From positions 57,089,119 to 57,153,118 of the forward strand of contig CM043952.1 of NCBI GenBank assembly GCA_014529385.2: DNA of 64,000 nucleotides, written 5' to 3'. Made by a program: the position numbers and the translations under genes. A model generated the notes under the pieces. It was not told where the DNA came from. It saw only the letters and a program-made list of their open reading frames with translations, and ran no database searches. Shown piece by piece: positions 27,865 to 38,630 of the stretch (within the stretch, counting starts at the first letter, position 1; each line of letters opens with the position of its first letter). This stretch comes from Adiantum capillus-veneris. Its lineage: Eukaryota; Streptophyta; Polypodiopsida; Polypodiales; Pteridaceae.

Positions 27865-28821
27865 GTGCCCGTTCCAAGACCGCCGCTGCGCATATGGGTT
27901 CTTCCCTATGCCACGTGGAGGCTCTATGGTCCCCCCCTCCAATGGCCTCCAAGGCTTTTTAAAAAAACTCACCACTTCCATTAAATAAAAACCCTTTTCT
28001 GCCTCTCTTCCATTGGTCTCTATAATCTACCAGATAGTCATAATTTCATATCGTTAAGCCAGGTCCGATCCTCATTAGGTCAGCCCCGGGCTGTGCATAC
28101 CCCATTACTTTTGGACTTTTCTGAGCTCGCTATTTGAGGCGGCCAAAAATGGGAAAATTATTTGCAGCTACCCTTGCACTATCGATTGTCAATTTTGATT
28201 GATCACTTCTCTGCGCTCCGACCTCAGATTCACATGCCGTCAACTCCAAATAGCTCCACATAGTGCATACCCTCACCGAAAACTTTGGCGAGGCCCAAAA
28301 GATGCCAGATGGCACGTCCTTCAATGCGGCTAGGTGGGCTCATACTCGACGCCTGAAAAATCTTCAACTGATCATAACTTACTATCCAGAGCTCCAATTC
28401 GCGATCCGAGAATACCGGCATGCTCCACAACTCAAGCACTACACATGTATCCGCTCACACCTGCCCGGGTCACCTGTCCCCAGCTGCCCTATCCGTCGGG
28501 GATTTGCTACACACTCTAACTTTAAACTGCAATATCTTGCACATCGGGGCTCCGTTTGATGAGCCGTTTGGACCACTTCTAGAGCACACTGAACACTAAA
28601 TTTCACGACACTGACTTGGCATTTTGGACACCTTGATTTGCCATCCCATCTAGACCATCCCGCATCACTTTTGGCCTAAAAATCCACTTTAAGCATACAT
28701 TCCCGCTACCCTTTGGCTGCCTACGTCTTTGGCACCTGCCCTAGCCTTCTGCACTGCACTCAACTGCTGCCTTTCCTTGTCATAGGCCATCTCCTAGCTT
28801 CGACCAACTTTGGCTGCACCA

Positions 28822-28838
28822 TCATTTCCCACCCCCTT
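28822..28838 (-). other. Polypurine tract of element E
   Basis: On the - strand AAGGGGGTGGGAAATGA directly precedes the LTR start TGGTGCAG. One T interrupts the purines. Confidence 0.65.
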
Positions 28839-29345
28839 GTTGAACATTTATGTTCAACCACACATGGCCTTATTGCACTAAAAAGCTGCACACCAAAAAC
28901 AGACTCTATGTTTACTGCAAAAACACCCTAGCATATGTACAAGAAATTGGCACCTGTAACCCGCTGTCTTTGTTCGTGCGGGTTTCCCAACCCCTTGCTT
29001 TACCTGTCACCAACCTCCTGGTCAAACACCTTGCATTGGTCTCTTTAGCCCACCTGCAACAACCTTGCATAGTGCCACACCAAGGCACATATCCAACTGC
29101 ATAGCCAAACTGCTAGCATCATACCTCTACCACTCCAAGAATTCCTTGGAAAAACTACCTACTCACAAAAAAGCTCCTCCAAAAACACCAAATACAACAC
29201 TCTCGTGCTCATCATCCAAAGACCTGCTTGTACCATCACTTGCATCAAACAGACCTAACACATCTGACCCGCCCTCCCATCCATGTAAAGCTAGATCCTC
29301 GTCTAGCAGATCCTGCACCTGCTCAACAACATACTGCACAGCCGC

Positions 29346-29609
29346 TTATATCACCATTCCTTTCAACCACCACTCACAGAGATCCTTACAAATCTTGGAC
29401 ACTGCCTTGGAATCTGCATCACCTATCATAGAGGGCATTGACTGCGTAGGAAGCACCTCTAACTTTGACTCTGCTTTGTCATTTTCACTTGCCATGAACT
29501 CAATTCCAGCATCGTCGAGCTCTTCCTTGTCAATTGGCCCTTCAAGGTCGATAAGCACCACTTGCTTGTCCGCTGCAATTACCTGCTCTTCTATCACTTG
29601 GACCATCAA
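29346..29609 (-). pseudogene. Element E internal reading frame, 3' piece
   Basis: 87 codons, acidic (many Asp and Glu), with no recognised domain. It continues the coding-like interior of E after 29659 in another frame. The interior has no zinc knuckle and no protease motif, so it is probably the gag C-terminal region, decayed. Confidence 0.4.
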
Positions 29610-29658
29610 GATCTGCTAAGGAAGAGAGAGACTCGTCCTCTATCACCTCCTCCTCGTC

Positions 29659-30360
29659 CTATATCACCTCCTCCTCGTCCTCTTCCGTAGGTACAACTGC
29701 TCTATCCCTCTTGACAAAATTTTGCACCTGCTGCACTACTATGGCATATTCTACTGCTGTCTTCATCAACATGGCCATTAGCATGGCACTACACACCAAC
29801 TTTACCTGCTCTTCACCACCTGTAGGGCTAAATTGCTCCATTTGGTCTTCACTAAGCACCTCGGATTGCACTTCATGCTGCTCCTCGCACATTTTTAGTG
29901 CCTCTCCACTCACATGTAAGAGGTCGAACTCATCATACCTGGATTGGGATGACTCGGTCTCCCAACTCGTGTCTGCGTCCATAGAGCTACTGTCACTCGA
30001 CCAAGTCTCCTCTTCAGTTTCAAGCTTGGGAACCTCCTCTAGCTTCACCGCTTCGACCTCGTCTGCAAACCACACTCCTTGCTCTTTACCGCACTTCAAT
30101 GGAGCGTCCATAGCTACACTTGAATTTGGCAGATCATCCTTTGTACATTCGGGAACCACTTGCACTTCCTCCACCATTGGAACTGCTCTAGCCGGCATCT
30201 TCGGCATAGGAACCATCCTGTCTCTTTGCATCCAAAGAACCCTCGGTTCTTCTTGCACTTGCACTTCACTTTGTATCACCTGTGGCTCGGCTACCACCGC
30301 ACCACACTGCCTTGTCTTCACCGCACTTGGCAAACCCTGCCTAGCCTCACGCTTCTTCAA
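29659..30360 (-). CDS. Element E acidic internal protein (gag region)
   Basis: 233 codons. It starts with a basic stretch (MKKREARQGLPSAVKTRQ), then a Val/Pro-rich part and an acidic Ser/Glu-rich part (SSDSSSMDADTSWETESSQ), and ends in a run of acids. Similar Ser/Glu-rich stretches lie between the protease and RT of element A (SSQSETEEGWTDSTSEEESS). That suggests E keeps the region around the gag-pol spacer after losing the enzymes. Function unknown; possibly only a spacer relic. Confidence 0.5.
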   Translation of the reverse strand: MKKREARQGLPSAVKTRQCGAVVAEPQVIQSEVQVQEEPRVLWMQRDRMVPMPKMPARAVPMVEEVQVVPECTKDDLPNSSVAMDAPLKCGKEQGVWFADEVEAVKLEEVPKLETEEETWSSDSSSMDADTSWETESSQSRYDEFDLLHVSGEALKMCEEQHEVQSEVLSEDQMEQFSPTGGEEQVKLVCSAMLMAMLMKTAVEYAIVVQQVQNFVKRDRAVVPTEEDEEEVI

Positions 30361-30634
30361 AATCTTCTTGGTCGCCCTCTCGCTAGAGCTACCGCCTCTT
30401 CATACGACATTGGGTCATTTATCTCCACTTTTTCTCACACCTCCTCATGCAGGCAATCCATGAATTTACTCAATTTCAAAAAATTCACATTTTTTGCAGC
30501 AATTACCTTAATCAACTTTCTACAAAGGCCTTCGAACTCCTACTCGAAGCTTGAAAATCTCCCTCCAAGCTTTGCTTCAAACTGTCTAGCTTCCTCTTTA
30601 CTTTATCCAGCTGCGCATCCGCTACAAATCTCCT

Positions 30635-30862
30635 TCAAAAAGCCGCCTCCAGGGCTTCGCAATCTACCTTTTCTTCATCACCAAGGCTATCAAACCATAG
30701 CTTTGCTTTGCCACGAACCAGGAGCGGGAACACGTGTTCCACACAACCTTCTCTCGATAAACCGCTTTCATACACAAACAACCCGTAGTCTTGAAGCCAG
30801 GTTTTTGAATCTTCAACCCCAGTGAAAATGGGAAATCCCGTCCAAGTCATCACTAGCAGCAC
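30635..30862 (-). pseudogene. gag: Element E gag N-terminal fragment
   Basis: 75 codons with GFPIFTGVEDSKTWLQDY and KLWFDSLGDEEK. This parallels element A gag (GYPLFFGEPGEDVELFLANF and TWFDSLREEV), showing that E derives from the same Tat-like family. It lies about 75 bp from the PBS, so E has almost no leader compared with A and C. Frames change at 30634 and 30360. Confidence 0.75.
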
Positions 30863-30935
30863 CTGCTCTTCAAAGGCCGCACCTTTGGCATCACCGAAAT
30901 CACCTCTTTGACTTCAACTAGGAGCATCGGCATAC

Positions 30936-30953
30936 TCCTCTGTGAGGGCACCA
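30936..30953 (-). other. Primer binding site of element E
   Basis: TGGTGCCCTCACAGAGGA on the - strand, five bases from the 5' LTR edge at 30959. It differs from the PBS of A at only two positions. Confidence 0.75.
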
Positions 30954-31165
30954 GAAGATGGAGAGGGGGAATGGGGAAACACACCCGACACCAACACAAA
31001 GGCCTCTCTATAGCTTAGGGTATTCACAACACTCCTATCCTCTCGGAAAACACCTTCAAAGAAACACTTTACACTACCTGACCACCGTCTGCTCAATTTA
31101 CATTGCTCACACACTCCAAAAACCGCCACACAAGGTACACCTGCTACCACTGCCTGTCTCCACCC

Positions 31166-31269
<104 letters not shown>

Positions 31270-32082
31270 CCACTCAATCTCACTCTCTCACTCAAACATC
31301 GTTGGTCCGGGGGGCACACACATCCACACAGCCGGAACCAAGGGGAAACACCAGAGCAAGAGAAAGAAAAGGGGGGAAAGAGACGGAGCAACAATGGCTC
31401 AATTGCACTTCATGGAACACATGTACAAACTCACACTGCCATCACCATGGCCATTTACACAAGAGAGATACAAAGGGCTTTGATAGGCACACTCCTCTGT
31501 CCAAAAGCTCCACTTTGCAAGCTTCCAACGGCACTTCAAAGGCCAAGAAAAAAGCCCTTAGTTTGATCCAATTTTGACTTTTATAGGGGGGGGGGGGGGG
31601 TCCTCAATTTAGGAAATTGCCCTTCAATTGGTCCATTTGGCACCCATTTTTGGTATTTTTTGGAAAAGGGGCACCGCCTTGCTCTATCTGCTCTCTTCTT
31701 CTGTCTTTTGCACTTGGGGGGGGGGGGGGGGGGGCATTAGCGATGTCACTATTGACCCCTAGCTTCCTCATTTTTTATTTTTTATCTTTCAATTTTTACA
31801 CCTTTGTGGCCTCAACCTTGCACTGCTTGATTTTGACTTTTTTCCCTCTCTTTATGCGATTCCTTTGCTCCTTTACTCTTTGGTCCACTTGGCCTTCACT
31901 TTGCCTGGACGGCCCTTGGCTTGGCCCATTTGGCCGCCATTGAGTTCATCCTCTCTCCCTCCTTTTTTCTCTCTTCATTTGCCTTTGCTTTGGCTCTCCC
32001 TTCCTTGCTCTGGTTTGTGCGGCCTTTGTTTGGACGGCCTCTTCTCTAATCCATCTTTTTCCCCTTTGGGCTCGGCCTTGGA

Positions 32083-32136
<54 letters not shown>

Positions 32137-32182
32137 CCTTTTTACCACAAGAACCCTCCCCTTAGCAATAGCGATGTCGCTC

Positions 32183-32185
<3 letters not shown>

Positions 32186-32220
<35 letters not shown>
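32186..32220. repeat. Poly(G) tract in the right LTR of E
   Basis: About 35 consecutive G, without the A seen in the left LTR copy. Exact length is doubtful for any sequencing method. Confidence 0.9.
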
Positions 32221-32221
<1 letters not shown>

Positions 32222-32466
32222 CCTTCTCTAAAAAATGTGGGCCCCAAGGGCAGCGGGATAAGGCGCTTATAGCTGCCATGTCATCATCGTGCAGGATTCC
32301 TCCACACCAGCCTGCCACCGGTGCATGGCACCTTCACCATTCAAAACGCTGCCGCCTACGCCCGGCAGGGCCGCCTCTGGCCTGCACAACGCCCACCACC
32401 AGAACGCCATAGCCAATGGGAGAGTTCCCCTCTCTTCACCTCATGCTCCTAATGGGGCACGGGATA

Positions 32467-32475
32467 CCCTATATA
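32467..32475 (-). promoter_or_regulatory. TATA box in the right (5') LTR of E
   Basis: TATATAGGG on the - strand, at the LTR position equivalent to 27856-27864. As the 5' LTR this would be the active promoter. Confidence 0.6.
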
Positions 32476-33433
32476 GTGCCCGTTCCAAGACCGCCGCTGC
32501 GCATATGGGTTCTTCCCTGTGCCACGTGGCGGCTCTATGGTCCCCCCCTCCAATGGTCTCCAAGGCTTTTTTAAAAAATTGACCACTTCCATTAAATAAA
32601 AACCCTTTTTTCCCTCTCTTCCCCCGGTCTTGATAATCTGCCAGATAGTCGGAATTTCATATCGTCAAGCCGGGTCGGATCCTCATAAGGTCATCCCCGG
32701 GCCGTGCATACCCCATTGCTTTTGGAATTTTCTTAGCTCGCTATTTGAGGCGGCCAAAAATGGGAAAATTATTTGCAGCTGCCCTTGCACTATCCACTGT
32801 CAATTGTGATTGATTACTTCTCCGCGCTCCGACCTCAGATTCACATGCCGTCAACTCTGACTAGCTGCACATAGTGCATACCCTCATTGAAAACTTTGGC
32901 GAGGCCCAAAAGATGCCAGATGGCATGTCCTCCCATGCGGCGAAGTGGGCTCAGACCCGACCCCTGAAAAATATTCAACTGATCATAACTTACTAACCAG
33001 AGCTCCGATTCACAATCCGAGAAGACCGGCATGCTCCACAACTCAAGCACTACACATGTATCCGTTCACACGTACCTGGGTCACCTATCCCCAGCTGCCC
33101 TATCCGTCGGGGATCTGCTACACACTCTAACTTTAAACTGCAATATCTTGCACATCGGGGCTCCGTTTGATGAGCCGTCTGGACCGGCTTCTAGAGCACA
33201 CTGAACACTGTATTTCATGAAATTGATTTGGCATTTTGGACACCTTGATTTTCCATCCCATTTAGACCATCCCGCATCACTTTTGGCCTAAAAAGCCGCT
33301 TTAAGCATACATTCCCGCTACCCTTTGGCTGCCTACGTCCTTAGCACCTGCCCTAGCCTTCTACACTGCACTTGACTGCTACCTTTGCCTTTCATAGACC
33401 ATCTCCCAGCTTCCACCAACTTTGGCTGCACCA

Positions 33434-33599
33434 ACGTCCTCTACTAAGTATGGACCAATCGTGGTCAAGAGACGTATCAGCCATTCTAATTCGTCAAAAT
33501 TCCTCTCACATGGTAGCGTATCTACCAAATCCAATCCACAGGCAAGCATAGGGTAGAGACTATGTGGAACACTCGTGAAAAGTAAAGAGGGTACCTCTC
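33434..33599 (-). pseudogene. Upstream part of a reading frame split by element E
   Basis: Open from a TGA near 33598 to the insertion point. It continues in phase at 26306 once element E is removed. A second frame overlaps it from an ATG near 33635 and could be the true start joined by a frameshift. The product is unrecognised. Confidence 0.5.
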
Positions 33600-33904
33600 A
33601 CCCATGGTAGAAGTGGATGACTCTAGCGTATTAGCCATATATGTACACACAGATAGATGATGTTTAGAATGCAAATATTATAAGGGTCATGTTAAAAGAA
33701 AGTGTACTTGTGCGTAATGTGTTTTTATGATTTTGGGTCATGTGCTAGGATTTGTAGGTTTCCAAATTTTTGTTGAATGGCCCTATGTTTTCTTTTTGTT
33801 TCTATGAGTATAGGGCTATTATATACATTCGCTAAGATTGGAGATTGAGAAGTCAGGGAGGAAGGTTAAGAGGGAAGCAAGTGAATTATGGATGTGAGCA
33901 AACA

Positions 33905-33917
33905 CTCCCCCCTTCCT
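33905..33917 (-). other. Polypurine tract of element B
   Basis: GGAAGGGGGGAG on the - strand, directly followed by TGTTTGCTC. The terminal PPT of D is the near-identical GGAGGGGGGGAG followed by TGTTGAG, so 33904 is the likely LTR start of B, or an internal PPT if B is built like D. Confidence 0.65.
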
Positions 33918-34099
33918 TGGGTAGATCATAACTTTTGGATTGATGTTGTAACCCTTTGAAACCAGTTGTTCCAAGTTGTTATGGATGAAGAATTTGACCA
34001 ATAGTTATCGACCACCCTAGGAGTTTCATCTAGTTGCAAGGGAGGTAAGGTACTCTCCCATGATTTTATTTGCAACATTGTTGTAGGTGGTGAACTTAC

Positions 34100-34753
34100 A
34101 GCGGGAGGTGCAAATTCTTTCTTGTTTGTTGGGATGTTTACAATGGTAGGTGGAGGTTGTGTCGAAGCTTCTATTTTTGTATATGAACTACATGAAGAGC
34201 AATAAGCTTCATTTGACTTCCTTGTTCCTGAGCTAGGTGGAACAAATCGTTCTTTATTTGGTACCCAAACTAGCTCTGGAGCGGGTGTGTAGCATTCCGT
34301 GATTTTTTCCTTTTCAACATTGTTTTGGAGTTATAGGATTTGGCCTACATGGATCTTTAGTAGGTGATACGAGAGAACACAAGGTACATTTAGGTACCCA
34401 GATGTGATCATTTCCGTTAGCCTTGGGCTTCCAATAGTCGTTTAGGAATCCAACGCAATCTTACCTTTGTGGGAGCGAGCGGGGCGTCTCTTACCAGGCT
34501 TCTATTTTTTAGCATAAGAAATTGTCGCTAAAGAAGCTTTAGGGACCCATTGGTATATTATCTTAGTTATATTGCGACCGGTCTTATGTGTGTCATTTTT
34601 TGTTTCAACTACAGAAGTTGAAGCTCTAGAGAGTTGGGGGGCTATAGAAACATATGGTTCAACTTCCTGGACATGCAATGTTTTGGGTTTTATTTCCTCA
34701 GGAGGCAATAACTCAGGGACTGTTGATTGAGTGGTAGGAGTGAGAGTCTGTTT
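34100..34753 (-). pseudogene. Element B tail region with W-x-P-K motifs
   Basis: After the second retropepsin, the frames in this stretch contain YQWVPK (about 34540-34556), WKPK and IWVPK (about 34390-34435), and LVWVPN (34261-34273). Frames change several times. The same motif family follows the second retropepsin in D (53300-54079), so the tail is shared by both elements. Its role is unknown; a nucleic-acid or capsid binding linker is one guess. Confidence 0.5.
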
Positions 34754-35166
34754 CTATGTTGTGACACTCCCAATCCCCCAATCAATAGTGCATTTGCTTG
34801 CTATCATCCACGTGCGTCCCAAGTTTATAATACCTTCCATAGTTCCAGTAGGCATGACCAAAAAGTCTTGAGCTACAACCACGCTGTCATAACTGACAAA
34901 AGTGTGCTAGATTCCAAAAACCGTAGTTTTTTTCTTGTTGAAACTCTTGACTTGGATAGTACTCTCAGATAGAGATGGATTTCCCAACTGCCACCACACC
35001 CCATATGATAGAAGCTTATACTTAGCACCCGTGTCCAATAAGGAATTATATAGCACTTTTCCATAGGTGCAATTTAACTCAATAGCGTATCATAAAGGTG
35101 TGTTAGAGTCCAACCCATCATCCTGTGTTTCAACGTGGAATGCATGTGTAACTCCAGGTTGGCCCC
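34754..35166 (-). pseudogene. Element B second retropepsin module, downstream of integrase
   Basis: Aspartic-protease-like domain placed after integrase. It reads NSLLDTGAKYKLLS at about 35000-35045, with the D-T-G-A active-site motif intact, and IINLGRTWM near 34808-34830, corresponding to the hydrophobic-LG motif that closes the retropepsin fold. A TAG at 34908-34910 interrupts it, and it is one frame away from the preceding integrase piece. Element D has the same module in the same place. PR1 of B lies in its usual place before RT. Confidence 0.65.
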
Positions 35167-35745
35167 TCATTGTCGCTCCTTAGTTTCAGCTTGAGCTTGT
35201 ATCTTCTTCAACTCGGCTTGTGCCTTGGCTACCTTATTTTGATGGATGGCACGTAGTTCCTCTTGGCTTAAAGGATCATAATATCTTTCAAATTTTCTCC
35301 CATTGAGGAATCCAATGATTTCAACTCCATCAAAAGTCTCCACATGAATGGTACCTTGTGGGGTAATTTCACATACTCTACATGGTCCTTTTTCCACATA
35401 TTTCAGCTTTTTCTTTTTGTTACACACTCCATACATAAGGACTTTATCACCAAAATTGATTCCTTTGTTCTTTAGATGATGGTCAAACCATTTCTTTCTT
35501 TTATCTTTCTCCACAACTGCATTTTGCACAGCCAATTGTCTTTCCTCATCTAGCTTTTCAAGGATATATAAACGCTCAACTAAGGGGTTACCATTCCAAC
35601 CTTCTTGTGAAGCTACACGCAGACTAGGAATTACAAACTCCCATGGCATAACTGCTTCTTGGCCATATACCATTTTGAATAGCATACAATTAATAGCCAC
35701 TTTGTAAGAAGTACAATAAGCCCATAGAGCTGATGTCAACTTCAA
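35167..35745 (-). CDS. Element B integrase C-terminal part
   Basis: 192 codons. It starts in the part after the catalytic core (ALWAYCTSYKVAI; FKMVYGQEAVMP), passes through the KWFDHHLKNKGI linker and the GDKVLMYG / KGPCRVCEI C-terminal domain, and ends in a helical KAQAELKKIQAQAETKER stretch. Wording is close to D (LWAYRVAYKTSIGTTPYNMV; GDYVLVYTLK). Integrase inserts the DNA copy; alone this fragment is inactive. Confidence 0.8.
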   Translation of the reverse strand: MKLTSALWAYCTSYKVAINCMLFKMVYGQEAVMPWEFVIPSLRVASQEGWNGNPLVERLYILEKLDEERQLAVQNAVVEKDKRKKWFDHHLKNKGINFGDKVLMYGVCNKKKKLKYVEKGPCRVCEITPQGTIHVETFDGVEIIGFLNGRKFERYYDPLSQEELRAIHQNKVAKAQAELKKIQAQAETKERQ

Positions 35746-35792
35746 ATCTCAATCTATAGAATGAGCCTCCACTATTTTGGTTAAGATAGAAA

Positions 35793-36045
35793 TTAAGATC
35801 TTGTTAGTGCTCTCAGCTTGGCTATTTGCTGTGGATAATAAGGTGTGGACTTATGGTGAGCTATCATGAAGTTGGTAGTGAGTTCCTTTATCACTCCATC
35901 TATAAAATGAGTACCATTGTCACTCACAATCTCAAAGGGACAACCAAATCGAGTAATAATGTTCTTAAAGAGAAACTTGGATGTTGACCTTGCATGAGCC
36001 TTGCATGTTGCCTTGGCTTTTGCCCACTTTGTCACATAGTTTCAC
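35793..36045 (-). pseudogene. Element B integrase catalytic core fragment
   Basis: Begins at the YVTKWAKAKATCKA region and holds FEIVSDNGTHFIDGV with the second catalytic Asp, then STPYYPQQ before the frame is lost, so the catalytic Glu is not in frame. The first catalytic Asp and the zinc-binding N-terminal domain are gone because the DNA before this point is deleted. Confidence 0.75.
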
Positions 36046-36097
36046 CAGCTTTTCAATCTCTTCTTGAACAATCTTTGCATACTTAGGATTCATTGGG

Positions 36098-36472
36098 TCA
36101 TTGCTGGATTGGTTTAGCCATGCTATTCATGGGGATTGTGTGTTGCACCACAGAAGGTGGAACACCTTTCATATCATGATATGTCCAAGAAAATATATCC
36201 TTGAATCCCTTGAGAAGTTTCTTAAGTACATACTCCTCAATCTTTGTTAGATCTTGGGCAATGAAAATAAGTTTAAACTCCTCACCAGGGTCTGCTAACT
36301 CTATTTCCTTAACTATCACTGGACCATCATAGACTCCATTACTTCCATCAACAGGTGTCCTCTGTGACTTTGTATACACAACCTTACGTTCCTCTGTGGT
36401 GTAGGATTTGAAATGTTCAGGTGCAGGGTGTAAGTTTGTGAGGTCTTGTTGTTCTATGGACGGTGATTTCAC
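36098..36472 (-). CDS. Element B RT N-terminal fragment
   Basis: 124 codons homologous to the region before RT in D: SYTTEERKVV, VYDGPVI, ELADPGEEFKLIFIAQDL, FKDIFSWTYHDMKGVPPSVV and QHTIPM correspond to FTIEDRKVV, SYDGPED, DLAAPGETPRPVYIATDL, YRDVFAWSYKDLKG and QHTIPL. In another frame an EEIEKLVK stretch follows and then the sequence jumps into the integrase core near 36040. All RT catalytic motifs, RNase H and the integrase N-terminus, about 2.1 kb by comparison with D, are missing. Confidence 0.8.
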   Translation of the reverse strand: MKSPSIEQQDLTNLHPAPEHFKSYTTEERKVVYTKSQRTPVDGSNGVYDGPVIVKEIELADPGEEFKLIFIAQDLTKIEEYVLKKLLKGFKDIFSWTYHDMKGVPPSVVQHTIPMNSMAKPIQQ

Positions 36473-36836
36473 TTATGCTTCCTTTTGTTGTTGAGCTAAC
36501 TCTCTATTTGCCTCCTTATGGTACGGCTCAACTTTGGCTTCTCTGTAGTCTCTAGTTGTGCGGTGTCAATGGGTTGTGGACTACACCACATAATGCTTTG
36601 AAGTATTCACCCCAGTTATCTACCAGCTTCCGATAAGCATCACATGCCTCTATATAATTAAGCCATTCTATGGTAGATTTATTTTCATTTATTCTAGCAC
36701 GCACAATTTCTCGATATCGTCTCCTTTATATCTCTTACTCTTTTTGTCTAATTTTTTATTACGGCCGGCTGATCTCTAGTGAAGAGTCACTAGATGAATC
36801 GCTCCTCGTGTCTTCTCCTCTCCTGGAGATTGTCAT

Positions 36837-37283
36837 CTAGGGTACCATTGGGTCTTGAATGGCTTGTTTCCACATTTCAATTGAAGATTCTAAGTTTGAA
36901 TCTTGTGTGCTAGAGTCTTTTGAGATGCTACTAGTTCCAATGTCAGTCAAGCCTTCATCTGGTAGGTCATCAAAAGCTATACGCATTGCTTCTATCATAT
37001 TTAAAGGTACGAGTGGTGGCATTTCATCCCCCTCGGGTGTTACCCAGGTTGTCCCCTTATTTCCCCAAGTGTCTATGGTTGCTGCTAGGTGGACCCGATC
37101 CACATTGTCCGACTTAGTCATCCCAGGTAGAACATCCATATAAGAAGAATCTTTCCCAACATCAGTGTCCATTTTACACCTGTAACAATACTGTAGTGGG
37201 GTCGAGTGAACTGTGGTGTCAGATCTATGATGAATTATAAATCTATTTTGTAGAAGATGTGTCCGACCAGTTACAAGATCCAC
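36837..37283 (-). CDS. Element B spacer between PR1 and RT
   Basis: 148 codons, acidic and Ser/Thr-rich in its second half (DEGLTDIGTSSISKDSSTQD). In D the equivalent place holds a long charged spacer of about 370 residues. No enzyme motif is present. Confidence 0.45.
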   Translation of the reverse strand: MDLVTGRTHLLQNRFIIHHRSDTTVHSTPLQYCYRCKMDTDVGKDSSYMDVLPGMTKSDNVDRVHLAATIDTWGNKGTTWVTPEGDEMPPLVPLNMIEAMRIAFDDLPDEGLTDIGTSSISKDSSTQDSNLESSIEMWKQAIQDPMVP

Positions 37284-37299
37284 TTGAATGACAGAGTCT

Positions 37300-37615
37300 T
37301 GGAACTACAAGTAGACATGGTTTTTAGACCAATCATGCACCATTTTTGCTTCCATCATGAAAAGACGTCCTAAGATAATCTCAGATGACATAATGTGCTT
37401 GGAAAAATCCATGACAATGAAGGTATTCCTTATTTGTGCCCAAAGACCTTGATCTTGAGATCTTCTAGCATCCAAATAGGCTTAACAATAGTCCCATTGG
37501 CCACCTTTACCATGTTTGTAGTTCCAAGGTCAGGTGTTCCCATAGTTTCCCAGCAATTTTTAGTCACAATACTAACCCCAGTGCCACCATCAAGGATTCC
37601 CTTCACAGCTAATCA
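37300..37615 (-). pseudogene. Element B first retropepsin (PR1), before RT
   Basis: Aspartic protease that would cut the Gag-Pol polyprotein. The - strand reads ILDGGTGVSIVTKNCWETMG from about 37598, so the active-site D is kept as D-G-G-T, followed by a VANGTIVKPIWMLEDLKI strand. After a frameshift near 37430 it reads IILGRLFMMEAKMVHDWSKN (about 37385-37326), matching IILGRPFMR and KMVQDWGYD in D. Confidence 0.75.
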
Positions 37616-37921
37616 CTTGGTAGTGATTGGTATGGTCGCATTTGATTCATCGCCTTCAAAGTATTGTCCCGACTTGTTATCATGTATTTCAACAACAGAG
37701 TTCTCATCTAGGTTGGGTCGTGGATTTAAGTGTTCCTCGTCTATTGACATCTCCCTAGCTCCATCCATCTGTGAAAATTGTGGTAGCCCGACTTTCAATT
37801 CAGCATTGAGGAAATCTCGAAGAGCTAAGAATAGCTTGGGGTCTCCATATAGTTTGGACATGATGGTGGTTCTAAGTTTTGAAGCCATGAAATCCATCAA
37901 TTTGGTAATCTTTAACGACAC
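37613..37921 (-). CDS. Element B region just before PR1
   Basis: 102 codons, homologous in position to the stretch of D that ends in EGEEGNTTLPVEFQGVNTMA (here EGDESNATIPITTK). It forms a Leu-rich helical segment followed by an acidic linker. The stop at 37613 is directly before the protease, and the protease frame is open again at once. Confidence 0.5.
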   Translation of the reverse strand: MSLKITKLMDFMASKLRTTIMSKLYGDPKLFLALRDFLNAELKVGLPQFSQMDGAREMSIDEEHLNPRPNLDENSVVEIHDNKSGQYFEGDESNATIPITTK

Positions 37922-37978
37922 CTTTTGGGCTTCAATCCTTGACGTGGGGAATATGCGATCTCCATTTCTTTGATAGGG

Positions 37979-38344
37979 TCATGTAATCCCTCTGTAAACA
38001 TTCTCCAACAAGAAGGGAGTACGCCCACTTTCCCATGACTTAAAGTCACTTGGTATGGCTAGCAGTCTATGGACTTTGTGAGGTTGCTTTTGCGTAGGGA
38101 ACAGTGAGTTGGTAATCTGGATCTGCCTAGGTATTGGCTCTAGATCCCTTTGGGTCTCTTCTACCAAACCCATCAATTGCTTGACTTGCTTGATCTCCTC
38201 TGTAGGGTTTGGGTAAGTTCCTATCTTCTTCTTGGGTCCTGGCCATTGTGGCTCATGATGATCTTCCTTGTTTGTTTCTTTCCTAGTGGACGTTTTGGTC
38301 TCCATGGTTTCACCTGAATCAAAATCGTCTTTGGCATCGTTCAT
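37979..38344 (-). CDS. Element B gag C-terminal linker
   Basis: 121 codons, rich in Lys, Glu and Pro (TSTRKETNKEDHHEPQWPGP). It lies between the zinc knuckles and the protease. No domain recognised. Confidence 0.4.
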   Translation of the reverse strand: MNDAKDDFDSGETMETKTSTRKETNKEDHHEPQWPGPKKKIGTYPNPTEEIKQVKQLMGLVEETQRDLEPIPRQIQITNSLFPTQKQPHKVHRLLAIPSDFKSWESGRTPFLLENVYRGIT

Positions 38345-38630
38345 ATATATGGGGTCGTCACTAGTCCCTAATAATGTTGGTCTTTGAAGTGGGGTCTGAC
38401 TTCATTGCTTTTTGCGATCCCTTTTTGTGTTTTTTTCTTGAGCCTGAGATTGGGCAATTGATGCTGTGTCTCTTTTTTCAAGAATACAATTTTGTTTTTG
38501 GAGCATTGATCATGTGAGTACATTTATTGGTACCGCATGTGTACTTTGTGTTGGCTCCTTTGTAACCTCAATTAAATTCAATTGCGTTATCTTTGGTGCA
38601 TTTGGATTATTAGGACATTGGGCAATCAAG

